Notes: a model not told the origin generated them from the letters alone. A DNA stretch of 64,000 nucleotides from Nemophila menziesii (GCA_029959085.1 JARWIR010000051.1:3224001-3288000), one strand, 5' to 3'; positions 22,056 through 33,774 are shown, counted from the first letter of the stretch. Numbers and translations are program-made.

Positions 22056-23583
22056 TGGTGTCGCCTAGGGTGTGATAAAAATAAGATCAATTGAAGTACG
22101 GAAAACTATGCACTCTCACCCTAGACAGGCACAGTACTGCAAGTATTACAGGACGTATGCAAGTTTTAATGATAAGTAGAGTTCGTTCTCAGGGACTTAA
22201 GTGTGTTAATCGCGTAGGAAACAATGACGAGTAAAAGTAAGTAATTAAAAGACAGAAAATAAAGCAAGTAATTTCGAGATTTAACAATTAAACTAAGGAA
22301 AATAAAGACAGTAAAGTAAAAGATTAAGAATATGAGATGAGAAGTATAGCTTAGGTTTTGCTAGTATGCACTAATCCTTCTAATTCTATCTGTAAATCTA
22401 GTTAATAAGGGAGAATATTAGCTCTTGGTAATACTTAGTCAGGATTCTAAATTCCCCAAGCTTAGACCTTGAGAGCGACTAAGGGGGCTACGTCACAACC
22501 AAGAAGTGATTTCAAATAGGGTTATCAAACGCCACTAAGGCCCTAAGCAAATACTGCAATCTTGGTGATACGGTGCTTAAAACAAACCCTAATGACTATC
22601 TAGTTAGAAGTATGTTTTGTCAGAACTGCTATCGACACTAGACATTATGTGGTGGTTCAATAGTTAAACACCCTGTCAAGGAGACCATCTAACTACTCTT
22701 AAAACAATCCTAAAATGATCAGTTCTAGGAAAGACATTGAATCAAAACACATAAGCAAATATAAAGTAAGAAGCAAATATCAGATTAAAACATGTAATTC
22801 CCAAAGAAACTTAGATAGAAGAATTAGAATTCATAGATTATACATATGCAAAACCCAAGCTATGGGGAGTTTAGTTCATACCTGAAGGAAATAAACTAAA
22901 AGAAATTACAAAAGACATCATCTTGCTCTCTACAATAAACTGGAAGAATAAAACTTTAAGAACTAATTACTATGAGGCAAAAATGATTTACAAGTGATAT
23001 AAGGGTGTATTTATAGGTGTTTAGAAGACCTAATTCGTTTTCTTGAGGAAGAGTTAAGGTAATGGACTTCTAGCCCAACTCAAATTCGTATGGAAATAAA
23101 GATAAACAATGCTGCGCTGTTTTGAGTGTATCTTCTTCGTTATTGGTCGGATTGAGCTCTATAAGATACCAAAAGAATCGCAACAGAATTATCTAGACCC
23201 TTAAGAAGGAAATCATCAGATTCGGCCTATTTCTTAGGTAAAAACGCCTATCTTTGGACGGGTATGCAGAATCCCAGATTTAGGCAACTTTTCCTTTTCC
23301 ATCTTTTTAGCTTTTCTTTCCTTATCTCCAATTACCATGCAAATCTCTTTCCATAAGTTGTTGTCTTTGACTTGGACTCTAACTAAGCTCCATAATTATC
23401 TTTAAAGCTACACACGAAATAAACAATTAAACCCAATATGCTCTAAAAACAATAATTCTACAAATCAAGACTCCAAAACAAGAAAGTGCACTAAAACTCA
23501 AGAAAATCGACATTATTGACTTCTAAATCACTTAAAATAATGTCTCATCCTAACATAAATCTATCACAAATGAGGAGACATCA
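22056..23583 (-). repeat. 5' LTR of E2
   Basis: About 1528 bp, from TGATGTCTCC (minus-strand start, 23583) to ...CGACACCA near the PBS. It aligns over its first 580 bp with the E1 3' LTR. The inner end is placed by the terminal CA rule and could be off by a few bases. Confidence 0.86.
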
Positions 23584-24752
23584 AAGATCAACCTCCATCC
23601 CTGCCTTCGACACTTCATGTCCCAACACAATTCCCTCTTGAACCATGAAGTGGCATTTTTCCCAATTAAGCACAAGATCTTTTTCTCTACATCTCACAAG
23701 GACTTTCTCAAGATTATTCAAACAATCATCAAAACTATCTCCAAACACCGAAAAATCGTCCATAAAACCTCCAAATATTTATCAATCATGTCCCAAAATA
23801 TCGCCATCATGCACCTCTGGAACGTGGCAGGTGCATTGCATAAACCAAACGACATTCTTCTATAAGAAAAAGTACCAAACGGACATGTAAAAGTTGTTTT
23901 GTGTTGATCGAGGGGATCCACACAAATCTGATTATAGCCCAAATATCCGTCAAGGAAACAATAATATTCTCTCCTTGCAAGTTTGTCTAGCATTTGATCA
24001 ATGAATGGTAGCGGGAAGTGATCTTTCTTGGTAGCTTTGTTCAGTCTTCGGTAATCCATGCACACTCGCCACCCCACAACTGGTCTTGATGGTATGGCTT
24101 CGCCTTGATCATTATGGATGGTAGTGATACCTCCTTTCTTTGGAACACATTGCACTGGACTAACCCAATCACTACTAGAAATCGGATAGATAATTCCTGC
24201 GTCTAACAACTTGATAACTTCCTTCCTCACTACTTCTTTCATTGCTGGCATGAGTCTTCTCTGTCCCTCTATAGATCGCCCACCTTCGTTCTCAAGAATG
24301 ATTTTGTGTTTGCAAACGGAAGGACTAATTCCTTTGATGTCGGCAATAGTCCATCCGACAGCTTCTTTGTTTGCTCGAAGTACATGAAGTAACTTCTCCT
24401 TTTGAGGACCTGAAAGGTTAGCAGAAATAATAACATGCAAAGTTTTATTCGTACCTAGATATGCATAGCGTAGATGATCTGGAAGTGGTTTTTCTTCGAG
24501 AATAGGTGGACATATTATAGATGGTTGTTTCATTGGTTCAATGTCACCTGATTCTCGAAGTAGTTCTCACACATTCGATCCTAATGCAGCAACATCTTCA
24601 GGGGGAATTTCGAGTTCCTCTGGTGATTCAAGTGCTAAGGCTTCGTCAAGATCATCATCTAAGCTTGCTTCATTGAAGACTTCTTGCGCCATTTTTCCGA
24701 TGACATCCATTTTGAAGCATTCATCTTTTGACATTGGTAATTTCATAGCCTA
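23584..24752 (-). pseudogene. Ty3/gypsy reverse transcriptase, 3' truncated (E3)
   Basis: The upstream linker (24534-24749) is open except for TGA at 24567-24569. RT motifs include [31 protein letters not shown] and [14 protein letters not shown]. At about 23760 a one-base loss shifts the frame right at the catalytic motif, which reads (F)MDDFSVFG in the next frame. That frame continues to [15 protein letters not shown] and is cut at 23584 by the E2 LTR. RNase H and integrase are missing. Confidence 0.9.
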
Positions 24753-25403
24753 AAACACATTGAATCGTATCTGTTCGCCTTGTACTCTCATGATCAACTC
24801 ACCATTCTCAACATCAATTAGTGTACGCCCCGTGGCTAAGAATGGTCTACCCAAAATGATGGGGACATTCTTATCCGCGTCGTAGTCCAGAATAATAAAA
24901 TCACAAGGAAAAATAAAAGAGTCAGCGTTAACTAAAACATATTCAATTTTACCTATCGGTCGTGAAAGGGAGCGATCCGCCATTTGTAATACCACAGATG
25001 TGGGTACTACTTCTCCAATATTAAGCTTCTCGAACATGGATCTAGGCATGAGATTGATGATCGCGCCTAGATCACATAATGCTTTCCCGGCCCAACTATC
25101 TCCAATGCCGATAGGAATTGTAAAGCTTCCGGGATCTTCTAGCTTTGGTGGCAACTTACTTTGACATATAGCACTGCACTCCCTAGGTAACCCAATTGTT
25201 TCTCCAGTTTCTATACTTCGCTTGTTGGAGAGAATGTCTTTCATGAATTTAAGATAGGTTGGAATTCTCTTTAGAGCTTCAACAAGGGGTATATTAACTT
25301 CCAACTTCTTCAACATGTCAATGAACTTCTTGAATTCCAGGTCATTGTCCTTCTTTCTGACATGTGAAGGGTATGGTGGTGGAGGGCGTGTATTAAGTTC
25401 CAC
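24750..25403 (-). pseudogene. Athila-like aspartic protease region (E3)
   Basis: A 217-codon frame with CDLGAIINLMPRSMFEKL (E4 has [11 protein letters not shown], so the Ser after Ala is Ile here) and [19 protein letters not shown]. The preceding segment [20 protein letters not shown] is shared with E4. It ends in TAG at 24750-24752, where E4 has an Arg codon. A frameshift in 25404-25570 separates it from gag. Confidence 0.88.
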
Positions 25404-25570
25404 TGGTTTTCTTGTTTTGTCAAGTGTCTCGGCTTGAACACTCTTTGGTTTAACTACCTCCTCAACTGTATCTTTGATTGTTTCTTCCCCCTGGTTTCTG
25501 GAATAGGGATTGGTTCTGCATCTGGTCTTGGTGGAGGTAGTTGTTTTCCACTTCGCAATTCAACTGCATG

Positions 25571-26845
25571 TCAAGAATCATCTTTAGGAGCAATAGTATC
25601 ACTTGGAAGTTTCCATTTTGGCCGATTTTGTAATGTACTTGCCATCTGTGATAAAGTATGCTCTAGTTGCTTGATAATCTTTTGCTGGGCTCGAACTTTC
25701 TGTTGGCTATGACTCATTTTCTCAGCTGCTTGCATTAATTTAGCCATACTCGAATTCAAGCTTGGGATTAGTTCCTTCTTTACCAGTTGCGTTGATTGTT
25801 TAGGTGGATCTTTCCTTGGTTCTTGACAAGCTTTCTCAACAATGGGTGCCTTTTTCTGAATAGGTTGTGGTGGATTATAGGATTGAGGTTGGGGTTTATG
25901 ATAAGTCTCTTGATTTCTGACCCAACTCTTTTGCTGTGGAGGTTGTTGATAATTAGTGTAGCTTTCTTGAGGATTAGTATAACCATTAGAATAATAGTTA
26001 TCTTGAGGATATGTAACGGAAGCTACTGCTGGATTATTCATACACCCTTCCCACACGTGATTTCTTGATCCAAAACCAGGACACGAAGGAATTGCGCGTA
26101 CCACATTTACCTGAGCAATTGTTCGGGCTTGTTCTTGCAGCTCTTCGAGTTGTTGAGCCAAATCTTTAAGCTTTAGAGATTCTGAAGTGTATTCTTTTTC
26201 TGATCTCTTTGGCCAACTTCTCTCGTTCTCAAGAATTCTTTCCATCCCCAACTCAGCTTCTTCAGGGGCTAGTAACACAAAACCTGCGCTTCCTAACGAA
26301 TCTGCTTTCTCTCTCGATTTGTCATTAAGGCCTCCATAAAACACGGTTAAATAATATTTCGGCGAGGATCCATGATAGGGACATCTCGCCTTCTTTTCTG
26401 TAAATCGTAACCATGCTTCACCCAAACTCTCTCCGTATTTCTGTATAAATTGCTCAAGCTCCAACATATCTTTTAAACGTCTACTAACCGGATAGAAACG
26501 GTCTAGGAATCTTGCTTGAAGCTTGTCCCAATCTGGAATAACATGAGGGTATTGGGTATCATACCAATCGCTTGCACATCCGGTCAAGAAGAATTGGAAC
26601 ATTAGGTAATACACTTGTTACCTAGTAACTCCTCTTACGATATAAGCATCACAGATCTGCATGAATTTCTGAATATATCGGATCGGATCTTGATGTGCAG
26701 CTCCGCTGAATAATCCAAGGGTTGCAAATTGAGTTAGCATCCCTGGATCAGGTTTAAATTTTGCGGCTTGGATTTCTGGAGCGCGAATTCCTCGTGGCTC
26801 CACTCTGAACTCGATGGGTAGCTCAAGTCTCCTTGGGTTCTCCAT
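25571..26845 (-). pseudogene. Athila-like gag (E3), one in-frame stop
   Basis: It starts at ATG 26845, about 100 bases after the PBS. A TAA at 26618-26620 interrupts the gag core after DAYIVRGVTR. The rest runs from 26614 to 25571 (FFLTGCASDWYDTQYP, RFTEKKARCPYHGSSP, Gln/Pro/Tyr-rich tail). The expected CCHC knuckle is degraded: the aligned segment reads PGFGSRNHVWEGC, with the first two cysteines not in place. So nucleic-acid binding would be impaired. Confidence 0.86.
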
Positions 26846-26946
26846 CTGTAACTAAATCTGAAAAACAAAAACTAAAAGACAAAAGCGTAAAATAGAACTA
26901 ACTGAAAATAAAAGCACAAGATATATGCACATGGACTAACGATGTA

Positions 26947-26965
26947 GTCCCCGGCAGCGGCGCCA
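26947..26965 (-). other. primer-binding site of E3
   Basis: The minus strand reads TGGCGCCGCTGCCGGGGAC, the Athila/Tat-type PBS. Confidence 0.9.
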
Positions 26966-26971
26966 AAAACT

Positions 26972-28105
26972 TGGTGGGGCTTAGGGTGTGATAAAATAAG
27001 ATGTAAATAAAGTGAAAATAAAACCCTAAAGCTACACGGTTCTGCAAGTATACAAATCGTATGCAAGTTTTAAGTAAATAATTAAGATTCGTTCCACAGA
27101 GACTACAAAGGTTAGTGGAATCTTATGCAAATTTCAAGTGTAAATAATTAAAGCTAGGACAACTAAACGCAAATAAAAGTAAAGACAAGTAGATGTTTGT
27201 TTGATTTTCTAATTAACTAAATTAAACTAAGAAATTAAAGACAGAAAATAAATACGAAGGAGAAGTGATATGAGAATATAGCTCGAGTTATTAGCATGTA
27301 ATCCCTACTAGTTTCGCCGTTCTAAACATGTAAGGGTGAATTATGTAGTATTTCAATAATCGGTTCCAATTCGCTATCGGTAGTTTAAAATAGGATTTAC
27401 CTGTGTCAATAAGGCTTCCTAAGCAAACTTTTCCTGTAATTGGTAAATAGTCACAAGAACTAAACCATAGTGATTATCTAGTTAGGTTGATTTGTCAGAT
27501 CTAAACCGGATACTAGACGTTATGTGCTAAGCATGTAATTAAACACCGTTGTCAATGGTGACCTAACTACTAGGTGGTAATTCTATATGGTTGCGATCCA
27601 CAAGAACACAGAATATAAATCCAAACACATAAACAGAGAATAAAAACTATAATTCTATTTAAAACATTAAATTTCCAAATTAGATAGATGTCAATCAAAA
27701 CTAGGGTTCATACATATATGCTAAAAACTCAAGCTAAAGAAATTTAGTTCATGAAAGAAAAGAAAGAAATTACAAATTTAAAGGTAGAAGAAGACATTGT
27801 GATGAACAGCTCCTTCCAGACTTCTCTCTTGTGTTGTAAGCTTCCTCTTGGTTAAAGGTTTCACCAAGGATGATTTAAGAGTGATAAGAGGCTGTATTTA
27901 TAGTGTATAGGTTGACCTAATTCGTTTCTTGGAGATAAGGCCAAGTAATAGACTCCAAGCCCAACTCAAATTCGTATGGATAATTACTGCTGAACTGTTT
28001 TGGGTATATCTTCTTCGTTATTGGTCGTTTTTTGCTCCATAATATACCAAAAGAATCCTCAGAGAATTATCCATGTCCCTATGAAAGGGATTTACCGAAT
28101 TCGGC
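26972..28105 (-). repeat. partial 5' LTR of E3
   Basis: It begins next to the PBS and aligns with parts of the E1/E2 LTRs (for example the AGAATTATCCATGTCCCTATG region matches 15640-15660 in reverse). It stops near 28105, where MULE1 terminal sequence starts. Confidence 0.82.
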
Positions 28106-28365
28106 TTATTAGCATTTTAGCATATAGGAGAAAAGAATTTCGGATCTAACACCCGGGCGGTATCCCGCTTCCCGCCCCTCCTTAAGGGCGGTTGGCTGGA
28201 TGCCGCCCCTAGTTCAAAGATTAAAAAAAGAAATTAAGCGTAATTAAAAAATCTTTTCCGCCAGGAGGGCGGTATGCTCGGTACCGCCCGTAGTTCAAAT
28301 TAAAAAAAAAAGGGCGGTCACCGGGAGACCGCCCCTCTTTGAATATACATTCTTCCCCAATTCAT
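28106..28365 (+). repeat. MULE1 left terminal inverted repeat with four GC hairpins
   Basis: It pairs with 34395-34702. It contains four hairpin units of the form GGGCGGT-loop-ACCGCCC at 28154-28179, 28185-28210, 28266-28289 and 28311-28335, separated by AT-rich spacers. MULE terminal repeats normally hold transposase-binding sites and promoters, and the hairpins are candidates for one or both. Confidence 0.87.
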
Positions 28366-28477
28366 TAACCCTAATCCGAAAATTTATACCCACACTCCCC
28401 ATTTCTCTCTTATACACCCAAATTCATCCTAATATCTACAACTATTTCATCAAATCCTTGGATATCTCACCTTAAAG

Positions 28478-28693
28478 GTAATTACTCTATCCATTTTGTA
28501 TTATATCTAATATATTTAAGTAAGAAAATTATAGTTTTTTTTAAATAATAGTTGTAGGAGTTTGTGGATTAAGTTGATTAGTTAAACTAGGTTTTATATA
28601 TTGTGTTTGTTTTAGTGTTGATTAGTTTTAAATAGGCTTTATTTATTTTGTTTGATTTAGTATGATTTGGTTGTGTGTTTTTTTGGTTTTTAG
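28478..28693 (+). other. probable 5' UTR intron of MULE1 transposase
   Basis: Donor AAG|GTAATTAC and acceptor TTTTTAG flank this AT-rich stretch just before the ATG at 28700. MULE2 has the same arrangement on the other strand (GAAG|GTAATTATTC ... GGGTTTAG before ATG 59026). The conservation supports an intron. Confidence 0.6.
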
Positions 28694-28699
28694 GTAAAA

Positions 28700-31126
28700 A
28701 TGAATGTTATGTGGTTATGTTTTTATCGGGGAGATATTGTTCAAAGTGGTAACGGTGTTGTTGAATATAACGGGGGAGATTGTAAAGCTTTTATGACCGG
28801 AGAAGATATTGGGCTAATTGAGTTAAAACAAGTCGTGTGTTCAAATTGCAAATGGAACGAAAATGAAGTGAATTTCGATTTGAAATGGCGTTGTCCGGTT
28901 TCGGCAAACCCTCCACGGTATCATGCGATAGATGTCGGGGAGGAGACAATCAATGCGATGATTGGTGGGGTGAGGAACGGACAATACCAAGCTATCTAGA
29001 TTTATGTCGTGGTTAAAGAAATTCGGAAAACGCAAGCGTCCAATTCGCGCGAGAAAGGGAAAAAAATTTACGAGCGTGGTAATACATCCTCACCTCTTGA
29101 GCCGATTCGCGAGACAATTCGTGATTTTGATAGTGAACATGGAAGTGAAAGTGAAACCGAATCGGAGGCATCCGATGAAGAGGGTTATCATGGATATAGT
29201 GATGAGGGTGAAGTTAGTGGTGGAGACGGCGACGACGATGATGATTGCTCTAATCCAACTAATTACAATTTTGGTCCTCTTGATATGAGTGAAAGATTCA
29301 AGTGTCATGATTGGGAAAAGAGTCAACCATCTTCCATGGTGAAAGGAGTTAATCTCATGTTGGGTGAGCGGTACGCTTCTAGGCGTGCTCTTTTGTTGGA
29401 TGTGAGTAGGTGGCACCTTAAAAACCACAAGGAATGTAAATCGGAAAGGACAACAAATAAATACATTACATGCATTTGTGTACACGCTAAAGACGGGTGT
29501 CCATTTTATATTCGCGGTACTTTTAATAGTAGTAATAATGTGTGGCAAATTACTAGGTTAGAAGGACATAAGTTTTATCACGGAATACTCGTAAAAAATC
29601 ACCGGCAATTGACTTCGGATTTTGTAAGGGATGAAATATTCGCGATGGTGAATACCGATATAGCTATGAAGATTGGATTGATTCAAACTCAAATACATAA
29701 GGACTATGGTCATTTCATTTTGTATGCTAAGGCATGGCGTGGTAAACAAAAAGTGCTCGAAAAATTATTCGGAACGCATGAACGTGCGTTCACAGATTTG
29801 CCTAAACTTTTGAACGCGTTACGAATCACTAACCAAGGTACAATATACGAGTTTGAGTACAAACGTGTGATTGGTAACCAAGCTACATTTAATATGGTTT
29901 TTTGGGCATATGGACCTAATATCGGAGGTTTCAAGCATATGATGCCCGTGGTTAGCATTGATGCCACCCATTTATATGGAAAATATAACGGTAAACTACT
30001 TATTGCGGTTGGGTACGATGCGAACAATCAACTATTCCCGTTAGCTTATGCTTTAGCCGATGAAGAGACGACAGATTCGTGGACCTTTTTTTTGACTTGT
30101 TTAAAAAAATATCTTACAAAGGATCGAAAAATATGTTTATTGTCGGATCGACATAAAGGTATATTGCGAAGCGTACACAATGTATTTCCGGAACCCGAAG
30201 GAGTTCACCGATATTGTGCGCGTCACATAGGAAGCAATTTGAATAAACGATTCAAAAACCGTGTGGCGAAAAAGGCTTTCATGGATCTTGCGTACATGTC
30301 GGATATTCATGAATTCGATAAGTATTACCGAGAATTTTGCGAGTTAAACGACGGAAAATACAAGAGTTGGGTTGAAGATATCCCTAAAGAAATATGGTCT
30401 CTTGCGCATGACGGGGGGTACCGTTATGGTAATATGACAACAAACTTAACAGATATTTTTAACAATGTTTTGAAGGGAGTTAGGGGGTTGCCTGTTACGG
30501 CCATTGTATTGTTTACATTTGAGAAAAGTGCTGGTTACTTTGTGAAAAGGAGGCAACTTGGAAAAGATGCATTGATAGAGGGATTGGTGTTCCCACCAAA
30601 GGTCACCATTGAGTTAAATACAAGTGAGGAATATGCACTTGGTTACCGTGCATATCTATACGACGCAGACGATGATATTTGGGTAGTTAAAGCGTTGGAT
30701 GGTAGGAGATCAGATAGCGATAGAACAAGTTTCATCGTACAAGTAAACGACCAATTGTGTGGGTGTGGAAGGTGGCAAATGTTGCACCGTTCATGTGGCC
30801 ATTTTATTTGCATTACTCAAACGTACGATAAAAATAAAGGATACTATGCGTACGTTTTAGAGTATTTAACACTTTTGAAGTACATGGATTCGTATACTGG
30901 AAAGTTCCGTCCCCTAATGGATGTTCTCGACTACCCAAATATCGAAGGGTATGAAGTTGTGGCATGTAAAACTAGATTAATTACGAGAAGTGGCCGAAGG
31001 AGATCTTCTCGAATTCACAACGAAATGGATGCTAGAGAAGATCGAGTTACCAACCGGTGTGGTACTTGCAAACAATATGGGCACAACAAAAAGACTTGTG
31101 GTAGGCCTCGGAAAAATAAAAAGTAG
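28700..31126 (+). pseudogene. MULE transposase (MuDR/mudrA type), single in-frame TAG
   Basis: The frame is open for 809 codons except for TAG at 28997-28999. MULE2 has Glu at that point. An N-terminal domain (residues 1-100, CSNCKWNENEVNF) and an acidic linker (DGDDDDDC) come first. A WRKY/GCM-like zinc region follows, but here its final His-x-Cys reads GHKFYH, whereas MULE2 keeps EHTC. The MULE transposase domain holds PVVSIDATHLYGKY and CLLSDRHKGI, the first two catalytic Asp. A SWIM zinc finger (CGCGRWQMLHRSCGHF, about 30757-30804) and a C-terminal knuckle (CGTCKQYGHNKKTC) follow. It would cut and move the element in the nucleus. Read-through or a restart at a later codon is possible but unproven. 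Confidence 0.9.
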
Positions 31127-31307
31127 TTCACTTATGTTTTATTTATTATTTTGATGTAATATCGTCGAATTAAAACGACTAAGTGTATAATCGAACGTAC
31201 CGAGTTTTTGCCGATTTAATTTTGTGTTTGTTTCTTAAAATACGGTATACTTTTGATTATCGCTAAGTGTTTTTCGATCTATATTGTTTTATGTTTTTTT
31301 TTGTTGA

Positions 31308-31514
31308 TAGTTTTAGGGGTTTTAGGGGTTTAAGGGGTTTAGGGTTTAGGGGTTTTAGGGGTTAGGGGTTTAGGGTTTAAGGGGTTTAGGGTTTAAGGGG
31401 TTTAGTGGTTAGGGGTTTAAGGGGTTTAAGGGGTTTAGGGTTTAAGGGGTTTTAGGGGTTTAAGGGGTTTAGGGTTTAAGGGGTTTTAAGGGTTAGGGGT
31501 TAGGGGATTAGGTT
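31308..31514 (+). repeat. telomere-like G-rich tract inside MULE1
   Basis: About 205 bp of degenerate TTTAGGG, TTAAGGGG and TTTTAGGGG units on the plus strand. TTTAGGG is the usual plant telomere repeat. It lies 180 bases after the transposase stop, between the two convergent genes. The G-runs could form quadruplexes. It is absent from MULE2, which is deleted there. Confidence 0.9.
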
Positions 31515-31540
31515 TTTTATTTTAAAAAAAAAATCAAAAT

Positions 31541-31659
31541 AAGGGCGGTGGTCTCCATGCCGCCCTTAAAGACAGAAAACTTAAGGAGCTCTCGCTTATT
31601 GCGGGCGGCTAACGGGAAACCGCCCTTGAAATAAGGGCGGTGGTCTACATCCCGCCCTT
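31541..31659. repeat. central hairpin block of MULE1
   Basis: Three GGGCGG-type hairpins (31541-31567, 31601-31627, 31633-31659) like those in the terminal repeats, but in the middle of the element between the two genes. This could be a former terminus, making MULE1 a fusion of two elements, or a shared terminator. Confidence 0.85.
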
Positions 31660-31878
31660 CAAGTCAGTTTTTTTTTCCTGTTTTTCGGGTTAGAAAATAT
31701 AAAACACATCACAATTCCAAACATCAACAACTTAAACAAATTTCCAAACATCAAAACATTAAACACATATCCAACTACATCAACAAGTTCATCAAATATC
31801 CAAGTACGGGAATTATAACTAGAAAACGATTACAACTAACGAACGATTAGTACTACAATACGATTACAACTAAATTCA

Positions 31879-33747
31879 TTAATTTCTATTTCCTCGTCTC
31901 CTCCTTGATGGTCTCCTCGTCTCCTCAGGTTCAGGTTCCTCTTCAGTGATATTCAAACCGGGTATGCGATTGATCAAGTCTTGTTCCCCGGAATATACAA
32001 GCATTTGTCTCATATGCTCCTTCATATCATTCATAGTAGCGCCCGGCTCACACCCACGTTATGCCCCGTCAATAGAAGCTTGTATCTAGCATTACACAAA
32101 ACAATTGAATATATGCAATAAAACAAAATAATATAAAAAAGTCTTAGATACTTACGAGTTTATTAAGTTGAGATCCCCGTGGATGGTAATCTTGTCCTCC
32201 CCCATCGGGCAAATTTCGTGCAAAAGGAGGGGCGATAAATAATCGAGAATTCTCGCGATACCATTTCTCATACTCCGGAGTACACCCGTACCCTTGTGTT
32301 AAACCCTATAGCAAGTAATCTCGCTCGTTAGTCCATCTTCGGATTTCGCTCTCGTACTTTAGTCTCCAATTCTCTCCCGATTTCCCAACTCGATCAACTG
32401 TTGTATATTATTTATCTTGCTCTTGATCGATGGGTTCGGGAATATCTTGAATGAACCCGAATTGCCTCAACACGCGATCGGGACGGTACCAGTCAACGTT
32501 ATTGAAGTGGATAAGTGGAACGACACATAAATACTCCTCGCGCCATTCCAAACAGGTTTCCGAAACAAAATTAATCTCGTACGGTGTCCAATTAACCTAA
32601 TCGAGAACAATAAAATAATCAACACATGTTTAGATTTCTAATTAATCCAAAAAAACCAACCTGATTTGGTTCTTGCAAGTCTAAGTCATCGCGATATATT
32701 CTCAAAGTCCGACAACAACTTTCCACCCATGTCTTCGCTCCATTCCAACTAATAATTCACGTAACCATTAAAACACATAGTTTGATGCATTTAACAAAAA
32801 ACAATAATCGAGAAGCGGGACCGTATCCTTCTAGTACCGGGTTCACTAAAACTCATGGTCTAGTATATAGATAATCCAAACACCATAACTATTTAATGAA
32901 AAGTCAATTAGTAGAATAAAACATTACGGGAATAAAAAATTTGAGAAATACCTGTAAGAGTAGCCCACATCCTTTCAAGGTTGAAATTTTTCCCTCACAA
33001 GCTTGACAAAGACCACTATATAAGTATGATAGCGTGGCCGACCCCCAACTATATCGACTAATCCCAGTTAAATCACACAATAGTGGAAGATAGATTGTAG
33101 GCACGGTGTTTTGTTTCCCAGTTGGAAAAAGAAAAGTACCAATTACATACAAAATGTAGGTCGTTGCGAAGTGACGTAATTCTTCGGGTGTAGCTCCATC
33201 TCGGGGTTTTACATTACCAAATGTGGTCTTTAATCAATTAACCAATATCACTTTACGCCCATTGCTATCGGGTACCGGAACCACACCAAATAAATGATGA
33301 CACGTTTCTTCAATGTAGCCTGAGCAGGATCGGTCACCGCACGTCCTCTAATTGGTATTCCCAAGATCATGGATACGTCTCGTAACGTGACGGTCATCTC
33401 ACCGACGGGCATATGAAAAGTGTGAGTCTCCCGTCTTCACCTTTCGACCATCGCAGATAGTAGAGCGTGATCCAATACTATCCGATCAATCTTCCAAATC
33501 TCGCCAAAACCGGCTTGTTCGACAAGCGGCACCACCCATGGGTCCAATTTCCACGGAGTTGTGGTTAATGGTTTTATCGTGGCACCGGCATCTCGTCCCT
33601 ATAACCCAAAAAAAGCATTAAAAAAACAAATAAATTAAATTATATAAATACTCTAAAAAAACTTACGTTTTTCCAAACCCTTTCACTTAGGTGATCATGT
33701 TCGGTTTGTCTCCACAAAAGCGTGTTCGAATTGCTACTCGAAGCCAT
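31879..33747 (-). pseudogene. plant mobile domain (PMD, MAIN-like) gene, decayed
   Basis: Exon 1 (33667-33747) is exactly 27 codons from ATG and ends at a GTAAGT donor. Exon 2 starts at 33598 after an AG acceptor and encodes the PMD pattern (LDHALLSAMVER, RETHTFHMPVGEMTVTLRDV, LGIPIRGRAV). The same family continues to GSATLSYLYSGLCQAC. Later exons hold VNWTPYEINFVSETCLEWR and WYRPDRVLRQFGFIQDIP (about 32460-32600), and the last ends at 31879 in an Arg-rich tail. TGA stops at 33437-33439 and 33234-33236, and a frameshift near 33320, disable it. PMD proteins occur as host genes (MAIN, MAIL1) and within transposons. Here the gene lies convergent to the transposase. Confidence 0.85.
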
Positions 33748-33774
33748 TATACCTATCAAGAAATAAGAATAAAA

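Larger units (their letters stand above)
21336..23583 (-). mobile_element. Athila-like element E2: 5' LTR, PBS and gag start
   Basis: Minus-strand order is LTR (22056-23583), PBS (22031-22049) and the gag N-terminal 180 codons. It then breaks off at the Arg-Gln-Pro-Pro of gag. The outer LTR end (23583) abuts the interrupted RT of E3, so E2 may have inserted into E3. The other half of E2 is lost. It belongs to the same subfamily as E1. Confidence 0.9.
23584..28105 (-). mobile_element. Athila-like element E3: LTR, PBS, gag, protease, part of RT
   Basis: Minus-strand order is partial 5' LTR (26972-28105), PBS (26947-26965), gag, protease and RT up to just past the catalytic motif. It is cut by the E2 LTR at 23583. 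The LTR is cut on the other side by MULE1 at about 28105. It is a different subfamily from E1/E2 (gag reads FFLTGCASDWYDTQYP). Multiple stops make it inactive. Confidence 0.9.

Noticed and set aside
28154..28335. CRISPR-like array of regularly spaced palindromes
   Set aside because: The window is clearly plant DNA, the units are hairpins with variable loops and no spacers, and they lie within MULE terminal repeats.
28997..28999. Programmed read-through or a recoded amino acid at TAG
   Set aside because: There is no supporting context. Simple mutation of a Glu codon explains it and other copies differ.
31308..31514. A real chromosome end
   Set aside because: The tract is short, degenerate and flanked on both sides by MULE sequence.
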